Source: Tipula vernalis (lineage: Eukaryota; Arthropoda; Insecta; Diptera; Tipulidae). Taken from it: a stretch of DNA of 64,000 nucleotides. Within the stretch, counting starts at the first letter, position 1, and every line of letters starts with the position of its first letter. Shown one piece after another: positions 56,052 to 64,000 of the stretch. The notes under the pieces are model-generated. The model saw only the letters and a program-made list of their open reading frames with translations. It was not told the origin of the DNA and made no database searches. The translations under genes and the position numbers were made by a program. The stretch covers positions 263,858,641-263,922,640 of the forward strand of contig OY282560.1 of assembly GCA_958295665.1 (NCBI GenBank), in the 5' to 3' direction.

Positions 56052-58336
56052 AGGGCTGAAACCTCATACGAGAATCAGAACTTCGGTCTTCATTAATTCA
56101 ACTCCAAAATCTTTTATCCCGAAATTAACCTCTTAAGTCAATTTTCAGCTTAACCACCAACTCAATTTACAACTCAACCTCTAACTCAATCGCAACACAA
56201 TCCTAAACGTAATTACCAAATGAAAGGCCAACCCAGCCATCAATTAAATCACCAAATCAACCCTTAATCCACTTTCAAATCAACCCTTAACCTAACTCCA
56301 AATTAACCCTTAAATTATTCGCCAACCGAACAACTCACAATCCAATGCAAGCTAACTAAATCCTAATTCTACGTCAACTCAACTTTTAGCTCGACCCAAA
56401 TCTCAACCCTCTGCTCAACTCTACACTTATTTTCCAAACCAATCCCAAAATTAACTCGATTCAAAAGCTACATGCATGTATGAACTCAACTCAATCTAAC
56501 CTCAAACTAAACCCTAAACTCGACTTCAAATTATTCCCTAGCCTAACTTCTCTTTCAAATCCAACTCAATTTCAACTCAAACCTTACTCACCATCATACC
56601 GGCATACGTACCGTCGTACCATCACCTTAAACAATCATTCCTTCATACCATTATTTCATTATATCGTCATACCATCATGACACTATACCCTTAAACCATC
56701 ATACAATCGTACCATTTTACCATAATGACGTCGAACTATGCCACCACCACACCATGATGTTTATCTTACCATCAATCCACCACACGTTCATAGCATCATA
56801 CAAATCGTACCATCGTATCATTATATAATCATACCATCATACTGTCAGGCTATGATATAATCATACCATCCAACCGTCATATGATCATACTCTCTTGCAA
56901 TCATTCTAGAATAAATACCGTCATACCATCGTACGTTGTATCATATGTACAATCATACCATCCTATAATAATATCAATCCATCATACCACTATATTATCA
57001 TAACATCACACAATTATACTATCATATATGCCATCTTACCAAGATCCCATCATTGTACCAAAATACCATCATACCATCTTACCATCATACAATCGTACCA
57101 TGATACAATCATACCTACATACCATACCATCTACCATTATACCAACATACAGGTTTTTAGAAACTTTTCTGGAAAATCCTTCGCTTTAAACTTTGAGTTA
57201 ATATTATTTTAAATCCTTATTCCAAATCTCGAATTTCATTATAATCGGTTAAGGAACCGCAAAGGTCCATCCTACTTGGCCATATTCCAGAACTTTATCT
57301 AAAAACCATCGCACGTATAAAATTCCATTAAAATCCGCTAGAAAATGGACAAGTTATATCTTATTTGGCCATATTCCAGAAATTCATCTAAAAATAATTT
57401 TAGAATCCCAATACTAAAAATTCCCAAAATTCAATACCAAATTCCCTCATACTTTTCCATATTCCAGAACTTCCTCCAAAATTCAGTTTCGAATCCCATT
57501 TCGATCGTGGAAGTCAAATTTCATTAAAATCAGTTAAGAAATAGATAAGTTCCATCCTAATTGGCCATTCATTTAATTTTCTAAAGGTTTAATTTGAAAT
57601 GTAAAAGGTTCAATTTGAGGTTTGAGATATTAACAGTGGTCTTTCTTAAGTCTTAAACAATATTTGTGTAATGTTTGGTTCAAATCGGTCAAGTCGTGTG
57701 GATTTGTTTAAATATCATACACATATGCTGTACATACATACAAACACTCACTTTATTTTATAGATTGCTCAACTGCTCACTAAACACTGGTCCAAGACCA
57801 TCTCAACCCCAATTCAACCCACAAACGGCCCCAACTCAACCCTCAACAAAACCGCAAACTCTCATACAACTCGACCCTCTAACCAGCATAATATATAAAA
57901 AATTGGTCAATTGCTCACTATATCTTAACCCAACCCCAACTCAACTTGAACTCAACCCGCAAATTGACCCTTAACTTAACCTTCAACTCAAACCCAAACT
58001 TAATACCCAACTCAATATTCAAACCAGCATATATAAAAAATTGGTTAATATTTCTATAATCAGGTATTTTGGGTCAATTCGTATGGCAGGTAGCCGACCC
58101 CTTGACGTACAGATGCCAAAAGCTTTTCAAATCTCCGCCTTGACCATTCAAACAGATTGGCGAAAAAGAATTCTAAACCGGACTAGCCATTCTCGAGATA
58201 CTATTGGTACAGACATCCAGACATCGAGACATCCAGACGTCCAGACAGACGGACGGACATTTTTTTCTGCTTTGCGCCAAATTTTTGATCAATTTTGACA
58301 GGATTTCAATAAATCGGTCTTTTTAGACCGAAGTAA
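56052..58336 (-). repeat. right arm of the giant foldback
   Basis: Reverse-complement order E (56,052-56,580), D octamers (56,590-57,150, CCATCATAC form), C (57,160-57,650), B (57,770-58,040), A (58,041-58,336). It is shorter than the left arm by about 0.5 kb, mostly because the left satellite is longer and carries a MITE. Confidence 0.75.
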
Positions 58337-59942
58337 TTAATACGTGAGGAACAAGACCCTACTTGATGGCGACTGGACAATTCCGGGCGTGAGTCGCCCC
58401 AGAATTATTCAAAGTTGCATTAAAATATAGGTAGTTCAATGTGAAGTATATCGCTTGAATTTGTTGTAACATGTATTTTAGACCCATTTAAACGATAGAA
58501 CAAATTGACAGTTGATTTGGCTTGGCCTGACCTCTATCGTCAGGCGAATGTAAAGTATCATTATTAGAGTATTAAATCTAAAATGTTTTATGTTTTATAT
58601 CGCCTGTCATTTTTACAGTATATTTCCAATGTTATTTAAAGATACAAAAAATTAAAGCTAGCTTCGACAGATCGACTTGAATTTCATTTTTTTTTCTTTT
58701 ATAGCATTCTAAATATACCATAAAAAATAACGTGCGGTATAAAACATTTTAAATGTAACACTCAATAATGCAACAAGTTAGGCCCAGCGAAATCGCCTTT
58801 ATTTTATCTCTTAAATAGCTCTAATGTCATGTTATAAAAAACTCCAGAATTATACTTCATTTTGAAATGCATTCTGGGGTAGCTCAGGCCAAGAATTATC
58901 CAGTCAGGTTGTTGATATCATTTTTAGGGACAAGAAATAAGATTTTCACAAATTTTCAGCCGGTATAAAACTATTTTAACAAAATGTTCACCAGATCTTA
59001 GAATATATATGTACCTCTATCAAAAATGAAATAATTTTCGTTCAGTAAGATATTCATCTGATTAGTATAAAATTTGGAAAATTTATGTAAAGGAATTCTA
59101 TGAAATTTAAATGGGTCAAACAAGCGTACATTGTACTATAAAAACGTAGGAAATTCAATTCTACTCTATTTTAATGGCATGAATCGCCTTATCATGGCGA
59201 AGTGGTTTTGACATAGTAAAGAAGCCGCTCATACTGCAATTGCAACTTTGAAGCTATCTGACAAATCGTGATCATGATCACCTTATTATTAAAATCGAAT
59301 TATAGTTTCGATTCTTATTTTTGTAATTTCATGCTAATATTTTATGTTATATAGACCACATTTTGCGAATTTTCGCAACATGTTATTCCAAACAACAACG
59401 GCCGTTTCCGTTCTGATCCATTTGGAACTGATCCTAATGTGGCATTCGTTTATTCTCCTTAGTTATTAATATTGAAGTTTCTGTCTTTCATTCAGAATTA
59501 TAAGGTAAATTGGGACAAAAAAGCCGAGCAGAAGGGAACGGCGATATCATTTTGTTTGAATCTTAAGCTTTGATATTTTTTATGATGGAAAGAGACACAG
59601 TTCAAAAGTTGTCCACTTGAAAATGTATCATCAGAGTTTAACTTTAAATTAGGGTATATCACGGATAGATTTGCAAAGCCTTATATGTCCTCTTCAAACT
59701 TCACAGATTTTCCAAATTCGTGTTATTGAGCATAGGGATAAGGTAGGATCTTGTTCCCCATATTTTAATTATTTCGTGAATTACAATGTTATACAAATGT
59801 ACAATCGCATAAAATGTAGTTAAAAATGTGTTTAAAACCACCATGGTCCTATAAAAGCCTTCTAAGGAAGACAAATTCGCTAAGACTTGCTCAATAAAAT
59901 GACCAAGTGATGTTTACTATACGGATTTTCCACCGGTCGGAT
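58337..59942. other. AT-rich stretch, nothing recognised
   Basis: No ORF over 60 codons and no repeat structure was seen. Confidence 0.4.
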
Positions 59943-60362
59943 TTATAGTTGACGAGAAACAATAACCGTCAGACTTTTCCTTCCAGATTTCATGAGACCA
60001 CTCCTGAATGAAGAATATAATAATGCGGTTATAGAAGAGATAGATAGAAAATCAATTTTTTTACGGATGGGACTTTCGCCTGTCTCGAACTTTGCAATTA
60101 TTGAATTAACAAAGATACATTCCTTCGATAATTCACTAATTGTTTTATATACTCCAACGTGTGGTTTGCCAACTACGAGTTGGAGACCTCTATGCCAAGC
60201 TTCTAGGCTATTTTGTATTCTCGGTAGACCCCATTCCACAGCATCTGCAATTGACCAACACGGAGTGGCATATTTTGGTGATATTTGTTTGCCATTCTTT
60301 ATTTTACCGCAAATATAATTATCCGCAAACCATTTTTCTACTTTTTTTCCATCTGTATCCAT
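59943..60362 (-). pseudogene. MULE (Mutator-like) transposase C-terminal remnant
   Basis: An uninterrupted 139-codon minus-strand frame reads VEKWFADNYICGKIKNGKQI, then WGLPRIQNSLEAWHRGLQLV and KPHVGVYKTISELSKECIFV. WFEdnYig--r, then GLPRTNNavEgWHRg--- and hPsi-kfi--L-kE- are the C-terminal motifs of insect MULE/FLYWCH-associated transposases. The region follows the DDE core, which should lie upstream on the minus strand. There, however, the (AC)n tract begins within 110 bp, so the catalytic part is gone. The open frame suggests moderate age. It could be a 3' exon, but no acceptor was identified. Confidence 0.75.
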
Positions 60363-60466
60363 TACATTATATAAATAGTAATGGTAAGTTTGTATATCTT
60401 CTGGTGGAACAAAAGCTTAACTTATGTATAATCATGCACATATGCAAACTGAAGCTGCACACACCA

Positions 60467-60692
<226 letters not shown>

Positions 60693-60717
60693 CCCATTCT
60701 GTAAGGTTCGATTTTTT

Positions 60718-60793
60718 TGCAAGTACTTATGCATAATATTTTCATTAATTCGCGCGCGCGAATTAATGAAAACATTATACATAAGTACTTGCA
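60718..60793. repeat. CG-centred palindrome, 76 bp
   Basis: Arms TGCAAGTACTTATGCATAAT.. and complement meet at TTCGCGCGCGCGAA with two mismatches. The alternating CG core is rare in this AT-rich DNA. Confidence 0.9.
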
Positions 60794-60925
60794 TAAAAGC
60801 GGTCATTTGAAAAGCGGTCTTTTGTAAAGCAGTCTTTTGGAAAGCGATCTTTTGAAAAGCGGTCCTTTGAAAACGAGATTTTGAAAACGGTCTTTTGTTT
60901 GGCGGTCTTTCGATCTTAACCACCT
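60790..60925. repeat. 15-bp minisatellite AAAGCGGTCTTTTGA
   Basis: About eight tandem units with small changes follow the palindrome directly. The unit is itself partly palindromic (AAAG...CTTT). Confidence 0.85.
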
Positions 60926-60929
60926 CCGA

Positions 60930-61740
60930 AGATACAAAATCTGCAGGGTACAAGCCTATGAAAATTCAAAAATGTAGTTGTTGCACAATTGGTGCAATTT
61001 TCCCTTGATTTAAAGATCTATAGCTTGATTCAAATTATTTTTTATATAAACTAAAATGAAGAACTTTTTAATAATTATATAAAATAAAATGGAATTAAAA
61101 AGACTTAAAAATGACTTTAATTAAATAATATGTGATCATTATAATTTAGCAAAATTTTGAAAGTTACATTGAATTTGTTTTATGTGCTTATGTACTTCCT
61201 AAAATTAGCTTTTTTGTAAGATTTGGTTTCTTATCCAGTTCTCTTCCTTAAGAATGGTGGAAAATACCACCGGAACGTCGGAGATTTGAAAAATAAATAA
61301 ATAAGTCTGAAACCAACTAAATAAAAAATTTTATTAAATTAAAAACTTTAAAAATGTTAACAAAATAGTGTTGGTCCGGTTTGTGTTTTTTTCGAAAACT
61401 GAGAAGACTATTTAATGGAGATAGTGTGCTGCTGATGAAGAATTTTTTGAGACGAGATTTGGTATTGGCCAAATCAATAAATAAGATTTAATACGTTGCA
61501 GAAAATTTCTCGTGTTCGCGAGAAACAGGCAACTGAAAAACATTTTTCGAATTAAGGGAACATTTTTTTTAATTAGTTGAAGATAAGTTTATATTTTTAA
61601 TTATGAACTTCGAAATTATGGAAACTTTTCAACGAATAAATTATCTAAATAAAGCTTTAAACAAATTACGAGAAAACATTAAGAACAGTTTCAAAAAAAA
61701 TTAGTTATGTTACACCTACATCTTGTGGCGTTCAACTCAT
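60930..61740. other. AT-rich stretch with a retroelement-like 3' end motif
   Basis: At 61,247-61,279 CTTAAGAATGGTGG, AAAAT, ACCACC, GGAACGTC precede AAATAAATAAATAA (61,290-61,304). This is the look of a degenerate retroelement 3' end with a hammerhead-like core and simple A-rich tail. No coding sequence adjoins it. Confidence 0.4.
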
Positions 61741-62038
61741 CCAAGTTCCTATGAAAATGTATTTTGTCTTCGAAAAAATCACTCGAATGTACAGCATTTA
61801 TAACCTAGTTGATGCTTTTGCTCACGGAAAGCAGACTATTTCAAATATTAATATTTTATCCAATGTACTGCCGGTAACTGCCAGCGGCAAAAAATCTCAA
61901 TGATTCTAAAATCTTAAAATATACTTGTATTTTCATGACTACAATAAGAGTCCTTTGCATAGTGGTATTCATTTTATGTATAAGTGTACTTAAGTTTTGT
62001 TCTGGAGTCAAAGCGCTAACTCTTGATTGAACAGCCAT
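61740..62038 (-). pseudogene. PIF/Harbinger transposase remnant (HARBI1-like)
   Basis: The minus strand reads AVQSRVSALTPEQNLSTLIH, then after an inserted segment ILESLRFFAAGSYRQYIG (to 61,856). In another frame it continues LSVSKSIN, VINAVHSSDFFEDKIHFHRN and LDELNA. 'R---LtpeqkllvaLRFfAtGSyq--vGd', followed by a 'vSr-i--V--a' helix-turn-helix and 'I-FP', is the N-terminal DNA-binding part of Harbinger nucleases. The catalytic DDE core is absent. A short fragment, frameshifted at least once. Confidence 0.65.
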
Positions 62039-62039
62039 A

Positions 62040-64000
62040 AAAGAGCTTAAATAATTTATTTTTTAAGGCGAAAGAGTTTAGTAAATTTTGTGTCCGATAA
62101 TTCAAAGCAATCTTACGGTTACCGAACCGTACGATTAAAATCCATTGCTTGAGCTTGTTTAACAGCGGTATTCCCGAAAAAAATGCCACTCAAACGAACC
62201 AAAATAAGAAATTAATTAGCACACAAAAACAAAATCAAATAGGTATTTGTAATTCAAAAACTGTATTGTTGTTTAAATTTATTTGTCTTATGTAAAATTG
62301 TATCATAAATATACTGATCATAGTTCTAGAAAGCTAGATATGATTTGAAATTCAAATTTCGATGATTTCAAGAATAGGGAATTTGGTTGAATGTGGAATT
62401 TGTAAGTTGAAATTGCCTGGGGATTTTGTAAGGGAATTAGATAGGGAGTTTTGACAGATATCGCTATTTCATGAATATCATCTCTGGGGGCCTATTCTCG
62501 AATTTCACATCCATTTTCCACATGTGGACATCTGTCAAAATTCATAAAAACGTTCGGAAATTTTAATTTGCGTATTCTAGAATTCCCCACCAATTGAAAT
62601 TTTTCGGTACTAAGGGAATATTTCCGAATGGGTATAATTAGCAGGTGAAAAAAATTCCCCATATATCAAAATGCCAATAATTACATAGATTTTAGATTTA
62701 TTTTTTGGGAATACAAATTTTTGTTTTGTGAATCAAAAATCATTTCGAATTTTTTTTATATCAAAATTCTTAATAAAATAAATAGAATTCTTAACAAATG
62801 GACTGGCATACATATAGGAAAAAAACATTGCAAAAATTATATTTAGTTGAGATTATTGACAATTGCTACTTTGCTAAATTTACAAAATTGTATTGTATAA
62901 AATAAAACAAAACATGTTTTAGGTAAAACAAAACAAATTTTAGATAACCAATAACGTACAACACATAGAAAAATTAAATAAAATTGTTGTTCTTGCCTAG
63001 GATAATTCTAAAACAGCTAAAACAACTTAAATCAAAAACTTTACCAAAACAATACAACAACACATGGTCAAAATAAACAAAATTTTGTAAATTGTATATC
63101 ACGCTGACAAACAAAACATAAAAAAATAAAATCAGCAAAAGCAAATTACGCATTTCTCATGTCGTAAATGTAATCGCACAATCAGGAAAGTACTAACAAC
63201 TAAAATAAAAATCTCGCTTTTTATATTTTCTCTGTATATACTGATCTACAATTTCCCCACCCTTGAACATAACATCGTACAGGAACAACCTATCATTATG
63301 AGTTGCAAAGCAATACTAAAGAAAATAAACAAAATCATTTTATTTTCATACATTTTGTTTTGTTAATTTTTTTTGTTTTGATTTTAGTCTCTCTCGCAGT
63401 TTTATAGATAAAAATATTAGAAAACAGTGAAACGGCGTTGAATGAAAATATGCAAAATATTCAACAATAATTATTTTTTTTTTGCCCAATATTATAATTC
63501 AATACCCTAGTTTATTGTCAATGGAATGAAAATTCATTTTTGGCCTTATTTAAAAAGTTATTAAATGCGAAACCAAAAAGTATCAAAAATTTTTTTTTTT
63601 TTTCATAGAACTTTTTACGGTTTGTATGTAAATATTTTTGTTTGTTATCCTATAACACATACATAGGTAGCAATATTACTAAAACGGCCTTTAATACACT
63701 GGCACTGGTATAATGTAAGAGCTGTTTTTTAACAAGGTTTTTACGTTTCATTCGGCTCGAAAACTCAGTGGTGTAGTTAAAATTATTTTATTTATTATGT
63801 GCGGTGTGATTATTTTCGTTAGCCGATTATTAATTTTTTGGCTGATTTCAAATTTTTTTTGATGTTCAGTTTTTAATAAAAATTCATGCCCATAAAAATA
63901 TAAATAAATTTTATCGCAAGTTAACAAAATCAATTATGGTTTTATAGTTTTATACATCTGTATATTGTTATATAATATTATGTAATATGTAATTGTATAC
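62040..64000. other. AT-rich stretch, nothing firm
   Basis: An inverted pair 'ttttgacagatatc' / 'gacatctgtcaaaa' at 62,452-62,542 next to 'gggggcctattctcgaattt' may be a small decayed MITE. The remainder is AT-rich with chance ORFs. Confidence 0.3.

Larger units (their letters stand above)
49969..58336. mobile_element. giant foldback element, 8.4 kb
   Basis: Mirror-image ends (TTACTTCGGTCTAAAAAGAC at 49,969 and its complement ending at 58,336) enclose two long inverted arms. Left arm 49,969 to about 52,775; right arm about 56,052-58,336. Blocks from the outside inward on both sides: A (about 300 bp, 'gtccgtccatctgtctgg'), B (GTTGAG-rich), C (about 107-bp units, 'ggaatatggccaagta'), D (ATGGTATG octamers), E (GGTTAA/GTTGAG-rich, ending 'gaggtttcaaccct'). 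The centre (52,776-56,051) holds a Tc1-like element and AT-rich DNA. No target duplication is obvious. No transposase of its own was seen. Confidence 0.75.

Overview
The window looks like a repeat-rich, AT-rich insect chromosome segment. I infer Diptera, probably a calyptrate-type fly. The basis is one clean short spliceosomal intron in a transposon gene, long A/T tracts, and the mix of element families (P/THAP, mariner, Tc1, Crypton, Helitron, gypsy, jockey/CR1-like LINE, MULE, PIF/Harbinger, piggyBac-type MITE, foldback elements). I found no convincing complete host gene. A 62-codon exon-like ORF near 1.03-1.21 kb is the only plausible host exon.

Layout. 1.8-6.9 kb: one arm of a compound foldback repeat (about 105-bp units, an ATGGTATG octamer satellite, GTTGAG-rich DNA), split by a 5'-truncated LINE (about 3.98-6.64 kb). 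6.9-7.8 kb: a MITE-like element. 7.8-11.3 kb: AT-rich DNA plus one copy of a dispersed repeat whose inverted partner lies at 20.0-20.6 kb. 11.3-13.3 kb: a broken P-element/THAP9-like transposase (minus strand). 13.5-15.2 kb: a Crypton tyrosine recombinase with an intact spliced ORF, flanked by hairpins. 15.2-15.4 kb: a MITE. 15.56-15.64 kb: a THAP-like first exon. 15.8-16.5 kb: a nest of two palindromes inside a 53-bp inverted repeat. 17.57-19.01 kb: a foldback with a second MITE in one arm. 19.3-22.5 kb: remnants of a transposon ORF and a decayed LINE with a (TA)n tract. 23.06-24.19 kb: another foldback. 25.4-25.9 kb: the decayed N-terminal half of a second Crypton. 26-31 kb: AT-rich, little recognisable.

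31-45 kb is the most informative stretch. Two copies of one IS630/Tc1/mariner-type element (33,185-34,450 minus; 42,860-44,021 plus) lie in inverted orientation with swapped flanks. One half of a DD34D mariner and one half of a non-coding repeat sit beside each copy. Inverting the 8.4 kb between them restores the mariner, the repeat and a third broken ORF all at once. This points to an inversion by ectopic recombination between the two copies. The inverted segment holds a minisatellite foldback, MITEs, a tandem duplication and a gypsy integrase C-terminus with its 3' LTR. A solo LTR of the same family lies outside at 31 kb. The right-hand copy and its flank also carry a piggyBac-type MITE (TTAA) and a PIF/Harbinger-type MITE (TTA), each with an empty site visible elsewhere in the window.

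45.6-48.8 kb: a frameshifted Helitron Rep/helicase. 49.97-58.34 kb: an 8.4-kb foldback element with 2.3-2.8-kb arms of satellite-like DNA, and a Tc1-like element with about 450-bp inverted repeats in its centre. 59.9-60.4 kb: a MULE transposase C-terminal remnant. 60.4-60.9 kb: (AC)n, a CG-centred palindrome and a 15-bp minisatellite. 61.7-62.0 kb: a Harbinger (HARBI1-like) remnant. The rest is AT-rich DNA.

The genes do not form a pathway. They are independent selfish elements, mostly dead and nested in each other, and several insertions can be ordered in time from the nesting.
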